A stretch of DNA of 64,000 nucleotides from Rapana venosa (taxonomy: Eukaryota; Mollusca; Gastropoda; Neogastropoda; Muricidae), in NCBI GenBank assembly GCA_028751875.1, contig CM054140.1, positions 15,000,747-15,064,746 of the forward strand, given 5' to 3'. Each line of letters begins with the position of its first letter. The stretch's first letter is position 1. The position numbers and the translations under genes were made by a program. Shown here in pieces: positions 56,601-63,971 of the stretch. The notes under the pieces were generated by a model. The model saw only the letters and a program-made list of their open reading frames with translations, was not told the DNA's origin and did not search any database.

Positions 56601-57471
56601 GTTTATTCCATTATCCTCAATATAAAAGAATTTATTATAAATTAATATGCACGCACGTGCGCTTGACACTTTGGGGGGGGGGGGGGGGGGGGACCAGGAG
56701 TCTAATATCACTTTGAGTGAACAGATGTTTAATTAAAGAAAGTGTACACACACACACACACACACACTATCCTCAAAAAAAAACAATACAAATAAAATAC
56801 ACACACATTATTGCAAAAAAGTTTTTCACTAAAGATTGCATTCATAGATAAATTCAAGATTTACCAATTACCAGTAATCATTCAGACCAAACTGATGCAG
56901 TCTGTGAAAATTTGGGCAGATAACTTTCCCACAGCAAAACAATCAAACACACTTCAAAGAAACAAATCTTCCACTAAGTAGAAACTGAATCAGCCAAGTC
57001 CCCGTTGCCAAGTGATCACAACCACAAGATCAGCAACCTCTATTAAATTTTCAATCAAATCAGTCACCCGGTAAAGCAACCAGGACTGAACAGCAGTTAA
57101 AGAAAAACGATCTCCAGGTGAACAGTTCACTCCCTTCAGTGACCAAATAAAACGAGGTCACGAAAGTGAGCAAAACACAATCACGTGGTGAACACAAGCA
57201 AGGTCTTGCGGGTCCCTTAATGATGACAAAATAACTGACAACCAAATATCAATCATACGAACGACATAAAATAGGGATAGTTAATTTACAGTTCGCCACA
57301 CTAACCTGAAGCTGGCATTGCTGCCAGTGAGTATTGGACTGGAGCTGAAGGTTCCCCATGTGCCAGCAAACGAACTTCAGTTTCACGCTTTGGAGGCCGA
57401 GGCTGCTGTGATCTGTCGGCATTGGACTTGGAATGGGGATTCCTTGGGTCAAAATTTGGATTATGTGACAT
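34407..57471 (-). CDS. PAIP1: PAIP1-like gene, 12 coding exons
   Basis: Polyadenylate-binding protein-interacting protein 1 is a cytoplasmic eIF4G-like adaptor; in characterised animals it binds PABP through PAM2 and a C-terminal PAM1 region and contacts eIF4A/eIF3 through its MIF4G domain to stimulate translation. Seen here: twelve minus-strand exons with GT-AG boundaries whose phases fit exactly, giving 1650 nt (549 residues plus TGA), somewhat longer than the roughly 480-residue human protein. Order: hydrophilic N-terminus (1-55), PAM2 LSVNAPEFKP (67-76), PAM2-like LSAGAAEFVP (95-104), MIF4G-type helices (about 140-410) with NFRYTGAR, MFMGEIFLNV and TVCQLLK, then LRSSNWGR (384-391), FYTLDG (421-426), an acidic stretch (437-456) and the C-terminal block with NDEMEKAYEEF. 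The longest intron is about 7.3 kb. Exon joins were inferred by eye, without transcript support. The family call rests on the conserved order of motifs. Confidence 0.92.
34516..37080 (-). other. PAIP1 intron 11
   Basis: 2.57 kb. It holds CT-rich stretches (35300, 35890) and, at 35400-35850, a sequence whose minus strand reads a 91-codon frame plus the 80-bp dispersed box. No other gene was seen. Confidence 0.75.
35770..35850 (-). repeat. 80-bp dispersed box, copy 3
   Basis: The minus strand reads CAGAACTTGCAGAAGGTGGG then GATGCTATTTATGCTGAAAG and a CCC..GGGGGAAAC hairpin-like end, matching 3410-3490. Confidence 0.55.
37081..37211 (-). CDS. PAIP1: PAIP1 exon 11, Gly/Pro/Tyr-rich linker
   Basis: Residues 471-513 plus two bases. 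Gly/Pro/Tyr/Ser-rich sequence (GMGGPHPSASGRPPY, TYFSSYPQGYDY) links the acidic stretch to the C-terminal PABP-binding block. Reading past the donor TA|GTAAGT would hit an immediate TAG, which supports the splice site. Confidence 0.88.
37730..37891 (-). CDS. PAIP1: PAIP1 exon 10, FYTLDG and acidic region
   Basis: Residues 417-470, 54 codons in phase 0. PDPVFYTLDGKPIT parallels the conserved FYT-DG segment after the MIF4G domain. It is followed by a run of Glu/Asp/Tyr (437-456) with DYDGYELTEEEEKDF. The donor is GAT|GTGAGT. Confidence 0.93.
38150..38282 (-). CDS. PAIP1: PAIP1 exon 9, LRSSNWGR block
   Basis: Residues 372-416. It contains LMKSVLNLRSSNWGRV; the LRSSNWGR segment is a hallmark at the end of the PAIP1 MIF4G domain. 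A Ser/Thr/Pro linker then leads to the DFAQ splice point. The donor is CAG|GTGAGA, and the next intron is only 258 bp. Confidence 0.93.
38562..38618 (+). repeat. (CA)n microsatellite in PAIP1 intron 8
   Basis: Imperfect CA run about 55 bp inside the short intron between exons 8 and 9. Confidence 0.9.
38671..38783 (-). CDS. PAIP1: PAIP1 exon 8, MIF4G
   Basis: Residues 335-371 plus two bases. It continues the LLK|LAGG helix start across the intron and ends with FTTLENLQSLLQLSK. A (CA)n tract sits just inside the following intron. The donor is AAA|GTGAGT. Confidence 0.92.
39310..39600 (+). mobile_element. SINE 3' region with conserved domain (intron 7)
   Basis: CCCCTGGAGTTAATGTCACT, AGTCCTTCAGATGAGACTAT, ACCGAGGTCTTGTGTGC, AGAACATCTTGTGCATATG, CCTGTGGGAACAGATGACAA and an A-rich AATAAAAGAA tail. 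It is the plus-strand version of the minus-strand 24470-24655 element. Confidence 0.7.
39845..40185 (-). mobile_element. SINE-A, full length, antisense copy in intron 7
   Basis: The B-box complement GATTCAAACCC at 40117-40127 and the A-box complement CTAACCACTCAACTAGA at about 40157-40173. The body matches 26291-26620 in order (GTTTAAGATCCTG, GGTGGGTTACGGAAACATG, CCCTGAAGTCGGTCTGTGG, CGCATATGCCAAATCTCGCC). Confidence 0.8.
40228..40350 (-). CDS. PAIP1: PAIP1 exon 7, MIF4G
   Basis: Residues 294-334, 41 codons in phase 0. Helices LSFLPKVLTDLLLTLL and SIKTVCQLLK are typical MIF4G repeat faces. The acceptor is CTGTGACAG and the donor AAG|GTAGGC. Confidence 0.92.
40545..40680 (+). repeat. (CAGA)n plus SINE 3' end fragment
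   Basis: A (CAGA)n run at 40562-40588 abuts AAAACTGCATACACACAGGG, the 3' end of the 39310-39600 family, ending in AATAAAAGAATAAAA. Confidence 0.65.
40852..41130 (+). mobile_element. SINE-like element with 5S-like segment
   Basis: AAGCTCAGTAGTCAGAGCAC resembles a pol III A-box head. GGTCACCAAGTGGATGGGTG, then AC, echoes the conserved 5S rRNA segment before its C-box end. The body continues with CACCCAGCTGTAAATGGGTA and a tail near GACACCTTTACC. Seen once here, so family status is inferred from structure only. Confidence 0.5.
41357..41468 (-). CDS. PAIP1: PAIP1 exon 6, MIF4G
   Basis: Residues 256-293, opening with CQVDYSQREEL and ending with the strongly conserved helix GLTMFMGEIFLNVS. Of two adjacent AGs, the upstream one (GTGTTTAG) keeps phase with exon 5; the one 7 nt downstream does not. 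The donor is TCG|GTGAGG. Confidence 0.92.
41755..41820 (+). repeat. GACA/GA/poly-G purine tract in intron 5
   Basis: (CAGA)n, then GGGG-rich and GA-rich low-complexity DNA. Confidence 0.85.
42387..42412. repeat. Poly-C tract in PAIP1 intron 5
   Basis: About 26 C on plus, hence a G run in the PAIP1 transcript, about 135 nt downstream of exon 5. Confidence 0.9.
42548..42660 (-). CDS. PAIP1: PAIP1 exon 5, MIF4G
   Basis: Residues 219-255 plus two bases. It carries the conserved NFRYTGAR block followed by VVHFLSHELK. The acceptor is CTGTCTGCAG; the donor AAAAG|GTCCGT is weaker than its neighbours. The junction with exon 6 yields KRCQVDYSQREEL, which fits the family. Confidence 0.9.
42812..42872 (+). 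repeat. (GT)n/(GC)n alternating tract
   Basis: Alternating purine-pyrimidine with a GCGCGCG core in PAIP1 intron 4; a classical Z-DNA-prone composition. Confidence 0.9.
43440..43624 (+). repeat. Pyrimidine-rich tract next to PAIP1 exon 4
   Basis: CCCT/CTCT-rich on plus, so the pre-mRNA is purine-rich immediately after the exon 4 donor. This asymmetry may matter for splicing or triplex formation. Confidence 0.8.
43625..43903 (-). CDS. PAIP1: PAIP1 exon 4, start of MIF4G-type region
   Basis: Residues 126-218, phase 0 on both sides. It contains a Pro-rich entry and then amphipathic helices (HLLEEFSHTMFILTTHP, DFLKPLCDKLQ, LLDGVISILYEQ) that match the first HEAT-like repeats of the MIF4G domain. 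The acceptor TATTATGGGCAG has a poor pyrimidine tract; CTTCCTTCAG further inside, before residue 150, is a possible alternative. The donor is CAG|GTGAGA. Confidence 0.88.
44270..44390 (+). repeat. SINE-A 3' fragment (intron 3)
   Basis: CCCTGAAGCCAGAATACAGC, CGCATTCGCAAAAATCTCAC and CATTGGTGAGCCTCGGAGCT match the 3' half of SINE-A. Confidence 0.7.
44515..44665 (-). repeat. SINE 3' fragment (39310 family)
   Basis: On plus: GATAATGGAATAAGCACTTA, CCAGTCCCTGTGTCTATGCA, TTCTGTCATCTGTTCCCACT. This is the complement of the 3' end at 39470-39560. Confidence 0.72.
45015..45220 (+). repeat. Minisatellite, 32-bp then 28-bp units
   Basis: Three units of about 32 bp (core GAGTTTGAATATCTATCAAT, then TGTTCAATC) are followed by two of 28 bp (ATTGAACAGTTTGA-TATCAA, then TTGTTCC) and a degenerate end. 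It lies in PAIP1 intron 3. Confidence 0.85.
46221..46235. repeat. Target-site duplication (left) of LINE 46236-46607
   Basis: TTACATGGCACTATC, one mismatch to the right copy. Confidence 0.82.
46236..46607 (-). mobile_element. RTE-like LINE 3' fragment (C-terminal tail)
   Basis: The minus strand reads MLHYMTKIKWEDRITNEEL, then WRM and NRLRWFGHVQRKADHH, the C-terminal region typical of RTE-type polyproteins. It ends with a purine tail (AAGGAAGAAGAA). Near-perfect 15-bp direct repeats flank it. It is 372 bp long, so severely 5'-truncated. Confidence 0.8.
46608..46622. repeat. Target-site duplication (right) of LINE 46236-46607
   Basis: TTATATGGCACTATC. Confidence 0.82.
47756..47916 (+). repeat. 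Long (GT)n microsatellite, two blocks
   Basis: Two GT runs of about 70 and 73 bp around a short TTCGAGTGCTTGCA spacer. Confidence 0.95.
51172..51276 (-). CDS. PAIP1: PAIP1 exon 3 with second PAM2-like motif
   Basis: Residues 91-125, 35 codons in phase 0 on both sides. It encodes LSAGAAEFVP (95-104), a second fit to the PAM2 consensus, followed by a TADFVP echo and a Pro-rich linker. The start is placed after a T-rich tract ending in GTGAAG. An acceptor 19 nt further upstream (ATGAAG) would break phase. The donor is CAG|GTAGAC. Confidence 0.85.
52535..52640 (+). repeat. SINE-A 3' fragment (intron 2)
   Basis: GCATATGCAAAAATCTCACT and TTGGTGAACCTCAGAGCTCT, the conserved 3' end of SINE-A. Confidence 0.7.
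53120..53223 (-). CDS. PAIP1: PAIP1 exon 2 with canonical PAM2 motif
   Basis: Residues 56-90. It carries PAM2 LSVNAPEFKP (67-76), the PABP MLLE-domain ligand matching the consensus L-x-x-x-A-x-E-F-x-P. Two acceptors are visible: CTTCCTGTGCAG ending before 53223 and CTTCCTCACAG ending before 53209. Only the upstream one (14 nt longer) joins exon 1 in frame with PAM2, so it was chosen. The donor is CAA|GTAAGT, phase 0. Confidence 0.88.
53255..53339. repeat. (AT)n microsatellite just upstream of PAIP1 exon 2
   Basis: An AT run with a few CT interruptions, about 30-115 nt upstream of the exon 2 acceptor on the transcript strand. Self-complementary, so able to form a hairpin or cruciform. Confidence 0.93.
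53584..53672 (+). repeat. (GT)n microsatellite in intron 1
   Basis: About 85 bp GT, read as (AC)n in the PAIP1 transcript. Confidence 0.95.
54322..54354 (-). CDS. Possible 33-nt cassette exon of PAIP1
   Basis: Inside PAIP1 intron 1, an acceptor GGTTTCAG and a donor GAG|GTGAGG enclose exactly 33 nt. Inserted between exons 1 and 2 it would add 11 stop-free codons (VCQPKNTLPQG) and keep the frame. Both sites are good, but short GT-AG pairs arise by chance in a 4-kb intron and no conservation can be seen from one sequence. Confidence 0.3.
54728..54746. repeat. Poly-G tract in intron 1
   Basis: About 19 G on the plus strand. Confidence 0.9.
55078..55238 (-). mobile_element. Short tRNA-derived SINE (intron 1)
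   Basis: On minus: A-box-like TGGCACAGTGGTTAGCGC at 55223-55206 and B-box GGGTTCAAATCCC near 55180-55168, spaced as in a tRNA gene, then a roughly 90-nt body. No acceptor-stem pairing was found, so it is a SINE head and not a functional tRNA. It differs from the SINE-A head. Confidence 0.75.
56520..56650 (+). repeat. SINE 3' fragment (39310 family) in intron 1
   Basis: GCCAGTGGGAACAGATGACA, AAGGACTGGATGTAAAAAAG and TTCCATTATCCTCAATATAA. Confidence 0.72.
56675..56692. repeat. Poly-G tract in intron 1
   Basis: About 20 G directly after the SINE-derived segment. Confidence 0.9.
57306..57471 (-). CDS. PAIP1: PAIP1 exon 1 (start codon)
   Basis: Residues 1-55 plus one base (phase 1). The frame is open further upstream only to a TTG, and the first ATG is at 57471-57469, so that ATG is taken as the start. 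The peptide begins MSHNPNFDPRNPHSKSN and is Pro/Ser/Arg-rich and probably disordered, as N-termini of this family are. The donor is CAG|GTTAGT. No similarity at residue level was recognised here, so this exon is less certain than the rest. Confidence 0.75.
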
Positions 57472-57741
57472 GCTTTGACTCAATCAACCGCAAGCTGAGA
57501 AAATTTGAGAACACAAGCTGTGAAAACAAAACTTGACGCGAAAATTTCTCCCACAGTACCACAGCAGTTCCGCACAAACTGGTAGGCCTACCGGAAATGT
57601 GTTAGCTTAAGTACTTCCGGAGGCCTAGATAAAAGTCTACAAAGTACAAATAACAGTTGACTTGAATTTCCCCTTTTTTCTAACTCGTTCAAGAATCGTT
57701 GAGACGCTGCACTGATTATCTTAGACTGTTTCTAGAGAAAG
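57472..57741 (-). promoter_or_regulatory. Probable 5' UTR/promoter region of PAIP1
   Basis: The bases upstream of the PAIP1 start lack the dense repeats of the surroundings and have local CpGs and mixed composition. No TATA box or initiator could be singled out. The call is positional only. Confidence 0.35.
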
Positions 57742-59234
57742 ATGAATCTGGCGAAATGCGCACATGGTACCCAAGCTGGGTATGTTTGTGTCATCCATGC
57801 CACCAGCCATAGTTGCACACCTGTACTAACTTGTGGGTTGTGTAGCATATTCATGGTATTGTAGCCAATAAGAGTGCAAGTCGGAAACATTTTTGTTGAT
57901 TTTCACACACTTTTTAAAGTATGTGAAAATGCACTGTGTACTTGTTTTGGGATTGAGGACATAGAGCACTACCTGACAGTCACGAGAAAGTTGGAAATGA
58001 TCCTCAAATGAGGATTGCTTGTGTTCCTAAAGTGTAAAACCCATAGGCCTACATGCATATTTCGGTTAGGAAGCTAGCAGAGGACAGAGGAGGTTCAGTA
58101 TTTATTGAGAAAAAAAATCAAACATACCGATTTTGTGCAAAATCTCTTGAGTTCTGAATCAGAGGCTAGCCTAGTCTTTCACCAAGTGGTTTTTATAATT
58201 TTATTTTTGTGGATACCTTAGTAGGTGCAGTATGAATATGATTCATATGGAAAAATAGGAGGAAAAGTAAGAATATCTAACACAGGTGTCAAGTGTGTAG
58301 CCTGATTCTCTTCTACAAAAGGTGGTTTGGGTGTGTGCATGTTAAATGATCTACTCGCAGTTATGCTTAGTTTGATTTTATTAAAAAGTCAGCAGCGATA
58401 TCTGATTTAGTGACTGTACCATCAACCAACCACCACCACTTAAATGTGCTTTTGCACAGAGGACCTGGGCTATATATTATTGTTTCATCCTAAGAACATT
58501 TTAGGGGGCAGGAGTCTTGTGTCAGTAGTCAGGATTAAACACGCCGGTCTGCAGCATCTAGAAAGCAAAAAAGTTGTGGGTTTGATACTGGTCATAGCCT
58601 GAGTTTTCCTTCCACCCACTAGGTACTAGTCTATCAGCTGAGATTACGCACCCAGGTTCTGAGAGAGAATCTCCATAGCTCATGAACTATAAAGATTTTA
58701 CGGCTACGAGAGTTGCTGGGCATATTCAGTGGGGGAAAAAATGCCAAGTGCTCTCAGAAGGAAATATTCATTATATGGGTATTGCTGCCCATGTGGCGAC
58801 TATGCTATTTCCAGGGAGAGTAAGTCAAGTCAAAAAGACTTCAATCATCACATGAATGCAATTACAATACTGACAGGCCCATTGATATGAATCATAATTA
58901 CAAAAAGACACAAGAAAGCCACATATTAAAAGAAAAAGCAGCCACAATTATTAAAAAATGTAAAGAAATATGCCATGGCTGATAAATGGTATTATATACA
59001 ATAATAATATGAACCAGTGTTGCATGAAAAGCTCCAGATATGGCATCTCTGTGGGGACATACACATGCGCCCTCAGTTGATAACACTGAAGCCAAATTTA
59101 AAAACTCGGTTCCCATCTCCATGTTTTTCCCACCCCAATCTTATAACCTATCTTATGTTATACCCTTTTTCTTTGTTCCCATCAAAGAACTATAGCCTAA
59201 TCAAGTCCTAAAGGCTTGAAAATAAGCATACAAA

Positions 59235-59330
59235 AGAATCCATCCCCAGAGTGTGAATGCAGCTAAAAATGGTTGCAAACGCAAAAATCTTGCTATTGGT
59301 GAACCTCAGAGCTCTGGCCAAGGAACATCC
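59235..59330 (+). repeat. SINE-A 3' fragment
   Basis: GCAAACGCAAAAATCTTGCT and TTGGTGAACCTCAGAGCTCT. Confidence 0.7.
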
Positions 59331-59986
59331 CCCCCCAACCCCTTAAAAAAAAGCCTCACTCCACCCCTTTCAGGCAACAAACCACAAGACAAGAGGGAAA
59401 AGCAAGTTAGAATCTCCAACATGATGAAGTTAAACTGTTAAAATTTTAAAAAATTTAAATGGCTACAAAGCAACAGACGTCAATCACTTACCCATGTCTG
59501 TCACTCTGTTACCCCTCCCACCCCACCCACTTCTAGAAAAATTAAAGAAATAACAGGGATACATGACACTGTGAGTGCCAAGACCACATTTCAAAGTTAT
59601 TATATCATGAGGTTGTGTACTTTCACAATTGCGCAGTTTTCCCTGGGTTGAGCTTGAGGCAACATGAATCGGAATGCAAAGCACTCCAGTGCATCTGCAA
59701 GAAAATTAGATTTCTAGTTGCTTTATCAACTGCATCGGTGCATGTCCTTGTGAAATCATGGATGAGTCGTCATGTCACCAACTCTGTTGGCTTTCAGTGG
59801 ATTTTGTTCATGCTGGGCTTACTGTTGATGTTTTCACAATTCATATATATATATATATATATATATGAAATCAGTTTGGGATTACTCATTTACTGTTGAT
59901 GTTTTCACAATTTATATTTAAAAAAATGAATCAAGTTTTCATACACTCCCTCTCTCTCATGTAAGAGAAAGAGTGAGTGAAAGAGA

Positions 59987-59987
<1 letters not shown>

Positions 59988-60017
<30 letters not shown>
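59988..60017. repeat. Poly-G tract
   Basis: About 29 G after a GA-rich lead. Confidence 0.93.
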
Positions 60018-60424
60018 CGCATTTGTTTTGAATGCGGGTGTGTCTATATCGCCAAATAGTGAATGGACATAAAACAAACAAACAAAGCACACACACATTA
60101 TGCCTGCAAAGGCATTATTGAATATGCTTCAAAAGAGAAATAGGCTTACAACTTTACAATACATAATCAATTGAATCTGAAGGTGGATGAAGCATCCATG
60201 TTTAGAGATCTGTATGAGTCATTGGAGAGGAAAAAAAGCAAGAATTCTTTTTCAGTCTTTAGTTGTCTCAGTGTCTGTGAAGTGTAAGTCTTGAAACTGC
60301 TGTTTATGTGATTATGTTCTTTGACTTCCTCTCTTTTTGATGGGTAGATGATAATTTGTCTGGCTTCTCTGATTTGGTGTCTGACCATATCTTGTTTTTT
60401 TCCTTTATATTTGTGTTCCAATTA

Positions 60425-61450
60425 CTTACTTAGGCCCATCACTCCCCTTGGAGCATAGGCTGCCGACAACAGTCCGCCAGAGTCCTCTGTCCTGGGCTAT
60501 TCTCTCCAGCTGTCTCCAGGTATATCCCATCTTCCTGGTTTCTGCCTCAAGGTCGCATCGCCAGGTGTTTCTTGGCCTTCCTCTTTTTCGTTTTCCCTGG
60601 GGGTTCCATGATAGTGCCTACCTTGTGATGTTGCTGGCTGGCTTTCTCAGGGTGTGCCCAATCCATCCCATCTCCTGCGCCGGATTTCATTTTCGGCTGG
60701 CAGCTGGTTGGTACGTTGCCACAGGTCTGCATTGCTGATGGTGTTGGGCCAGTGGATCTGGAGGATTCGTCTCAGGCAGCTGTTGATGAAGGTCTGCACT
60801 TTCTTGATGGTGGTCTTTGTTGTCCTCCATGTCTCCGCTCTATATAGTAGGACTGACTTGACGTTGGAGTTGAACAGCCTGATCTTTGGGTGGGTCGACA
60901 CCACCTTGGAGCTCCAGATGTTCTTCAGCTGCAAGTACGTTGCCCTCGCCTTGCCAAGTCTTGCTCTGACGTCTGCGTCTGTGCCGCCCTGCATGTTAAT
61001 GATGCTACCCAGGTACGTGAATGTCTCCACTTCTTCCAGCTCCTTCCCATTTAGTGTGACTGGGTCCTCACTCACTGCGTTGATCTTGAGAATCTTGGTT
61101 TTGCCTTCATGGATCTTGAGACCAACTTGTAATGAGGTGGCTGCTAGTTCTGTAGTCTTGTCCTGCATCTGTTGGCGGCTGTGGGAAAGCAGGGCCAGGT
61201 CGTCTGCAAAGTCGAGATCATCCAGCTGGTCCCACAGTGTCCACTGGATTCTATTTCTTCTGTATGCCGTTGAAGTCTTCATGGTCCAACCGATCGCCAG
61301 GAGGAAGAGGAAAGGTGACAGGAGACAGCCTTGTCTGACTCTGGTCTTCACCTCAAAGCTGTTTGTGAGTTGTCCTCCATGGACCACCTGGGAGGTCATT
61401 CTTTCATAGTTCTTGATCAAGTTGACCAGTTTGGCTGGGACTCCATTTTG
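60425..61450 (-). mobile_element. RTE-like LINE, second family, 5'-truncated
   Basis: The minus strand holds a long intact frame (61420-60647) with [25 protein letters not shown] (catalytic FADD), [25 protein letters not shown] and [17 protein letters not shown] frameshift near 60650 is followed by GKRKRGRP-type sequence and a CSKGSDGPK C-terminus. The 3' end is (AAGT)n: CCTAAGTAAGTAATT. It differs clearly from the 351-3035 family. No target-site duplication was recognised. The 5' limit is approximate. Confidence 0.85.
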
Positions 61451-61455
61451 GTAGC

Positions 61456-61730
61456 ATGTGGCTGTGGAATTTTTTTTTCATGATGGTTTTTTTGTTTGTT
61501 TTACTTCTCCTGATTGTTCAGTGGAGACTGGGGTGGATTTTGTTTTTTTGGTTTGGTTTAGTTATTAGTTTGGTGGTTTTTTTGTTTTTTTTAAAATGTT
61601 TTTGTTGGGTTTTGGGGGGGGCTGGGGAGTCACTTCTGATTCTTCAGTGTAAATTGTTTAATTTTTTAAAAACTTCTCATGATTGTTCAATGTAGATTGG
61701 GTTTTTTGTTGTTGTTATTGTTGTTTACCA
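61456..61730 (+). repeat. T/G-rich low-complexity DNA with internal repeats
   Basis: Three echoes of CTTCTC-TGATTGTTCAGTG at about 61506, 61634 and 61674 in T/G-rich DNA. The open frame across it is compositional. Confidence 0.55.
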
Positions 61731-61734
61731 GTCA

Positions 61735-61830
61735 GATGCACTGGGCCGAACTTGTCAGGCACTTTGTATCAGTGCAACATGTCTTTGCTCATATGACAGA
61801 CAATAGTTGTCTGAGCGCTTAATGAACTAA
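61735..61830 (+). repeat. Dispersed repeat shared with 25985-26060
   Basis: GGGCCGAACTTGTCAGGC, GTGCAACATG and CTCATATGACAGACAAT occur in the same order at both sites. Confidence 0.5.
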
Positions 61831-62149
61831 CCCAGCAAGGACTCTGTTGCCTGGAGAGAAGATGGGCTCTGCCTGAAATATTCACTACACTGCCCCAGTG
61901 ACAACTCTAGAAATTATTCATGGAAAGATCAGAAAGTCCACTTTTCTTGTCTTAAATATTATTTTATACAAACTAATTTGCGTTCACTTATAACTTAAAA
62001 TTTTTTTTTAAATTAAGAATTAAGTCATTTTATATGTATTCTTTTCACAAAATAAGATTCTGTGCAGTGTCAGACCAGGTGTATGTCTGATGAGTTCTGA
62101 TAGGGTCGAATACTCGTTATATCCCTCTATATTTTGCACCATATGTTGT

Positions 62150-62200
62150 TGCTTTACAAGATTCAGCGCTATATAAATTCCATACATTATTATTATTATA
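62150..62200 (+). repeat. Orphan L2-like 3' tail with (ATT)n
   Basis: GTTGCTTTACAAGATTCAGC then GCTATATAAATTCC and (ATT)n, same as 24385-24468. Confidence 0.75.
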
Positions 62201-63479
62201 TGATCGTTTTCACTAACTTAATACATTCTTTCTTAGTCTTTCTTATCAGCTGGTAACAGTAACTGCTTGTAGACTCCTATTTCAATTAACTGTCAAGTCA
62301 CAGTCATCTGTTAAGAATATCTCTCTCTCAATTAAAGACCACACTTGACGCTCAAATAAAACATCAAGATTAGCTAATGAACAGTGATGCTTTTTTTGAT
62401 TTACTCAGTTTCTCTTGTGTATTTTCAAGTTTATTTGAACAAACCTTGTTAATTGTATTCTACACTGAAAGAGAAAATGTGTGATTCATTATTTGTATGG
62501 AAATGCTTTGATTTCTTCTTGTAGTTCTGTGGACATAAATTATAGATATCAATACAATCAGAAACAGCCCTCTGAATATCAATACAAATAGAAACAGTCC
62601 AATCAGTTGCAAGAGCATAGTGATATACACAGCCATATCAGAACCAATGAAGACGTCAGACAATATAGTTCAATTTTCAGAGTGTTTATTTACACAAAAA
62701 CCACAGACATTGCCTTTTGAAGACAAAGACAATCTACAGTCATTCTGTTAACAGATCTTGTTTTGAACTTGTGCCAGTTGTTCTCCAAATACACACACAC
62801 ACACACATACACACACTGCACACACACACAATCTCAAACGGTCACAATTTCTCAACTTATTTTTTTTAAGTAACAAAATCTGTGCGAGACAAACCTACAA
62901 CACATGTAGAAGCTAATCATTCTTTTTGATAAATGAAATGCACTGTTGCTTGTCTGTGTTCTCAAAAACACAAAGGATGGAGAAAACTGTGTGCGCACAT
63001 ACTAATGTGCAGTGTGTGTGAAGTCAAATTTTTATTTCCAGATGGTACATTGCATAAGCAATGTGTGTGTGTGTGTGTCCCCCACAAAACACTGAAAACC
63101 TGAATCAACTCCACCAAGACACTCATTCTCATCCAAGAAATGTACTGAACACAGGTCTAATTGTGATCTCCAATCACAAAGAATGCATACAAAACCATAC
63201 ACACTACAGACTCATTGCACTCACACACACACACGAGTCAAGTCAACACTTCACACCCACAAACACATGACCCTCATGTTATTTGCCACACAGCACGTAT
63301 CTAGTCTCATAACACATACCCTCTCAAAGAAATCTCTGTTCCAGCATTTTCTCACACGCAAACACACTTGTAATGCACACCTACAAGAAGTATCTCTTGT
63401 TGTCAAGCATCTTGCACACACACACACACACAGCTCCTTCATGCACACCTGCGCACACAGGCCTCAGTTGTTCAGCAGT
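62201..63479. other. 3' flank of the right-edge gene; no other gene seen
   Basis: AT-rich, with CA tracts at 62790-62830 and 63412-63432 and a GT tract at 63061-63079. Proximal parts may be the 3' UTR of the minus-strand gene ending at 63480. Confidence 0.45.
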
Positions 63480-63605
63480 TCAAGCAGCGAAGATTTCATC
63501 CAAAGGATCCACACTGTGAATAACCTCGTGTCTCACTTTGCCTTTTTTCTGCTCCACTCGCTGCTTGTATTTGTCAGCCATATGTAATCTGGCCTGTCTT
63601 CTGGT
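63480..63605 (-). CDS. Terminal exon of an unidentified gene
   Basis: An acceptor GATTTCAG before 63605 opens a 41-codon frame ending in TGA at 63482-63480. The peptide is basic at first (TRRQARLHMADKYKQRVEQK, then KGK) and ends HEVIHSVDPLDEIFAA. It joins the partial exon at the window edge in phase 0. The composition looks like a C-terminal tail of a nuclear or ribosome-associated protein, but I do not recognise the family and assign no function. Confidence 0.65.
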   Translation of the reverse strand, partial: TRRQARLHMADKYKQRVEQKKGKVRHEVIHSVDPLDEIFAA

Positions 63606-63971
63606 CTGAAATCAATCCATTCATTTATCAATCTGTGCACATATTGGTTAGGTTACAAGAATATTTTAGTCACACATGATGTGTTGCTCATAAACTTTAC
63701 AAAACTTGAAATAACTCTAAAAACATAACAACTGCTTTAATGATGTGTAAATACAGCCAAGCTCCAAAAAGCCTAATCACACAAAAAATATCTAGCTCAT
63801 AACAGCAACTTTATACCAAATTTTTTACACAAATGCATACTCTCCAGATGTACACTTGTCTTTGAATACTCACATACAATGTATCAGTAAAGCAAGTGCT
63901 TTAAAATTTTCTACCCAAACCCAACACACACAATCAAAGAGAAATCATAATGAAAAATGGCAAGGGCTCAC

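Larger units (their letters stand above)
57800..60420. other. Intergenic region between PAIP1 and the right-hand LINE
   Basis: Contains a SINE-A 3' fragment at 59235-59330, an (AT)n run at 59845-59867, poly-G at 59988-60017 and a weak SINE-like stretch at 58500-58740 (GTGGGTTTGATAC as a possible B-box). No supported exon. Confidence 0.6.

Noticed and set aside
60654..61409. 251-codon plus-strand frame
   Set aside because: It is antisense to the RT frame with FADD and YLGS motifs; its own peptide has no family features.
61456..61695. Hydrophobic Leu/Phe-rich frame that looks like a membrane protein
   Set aside because: T/G-rich low-complexity DNA gives Phe, Leu, Val and Trp; no second exon or signal-peptide context.
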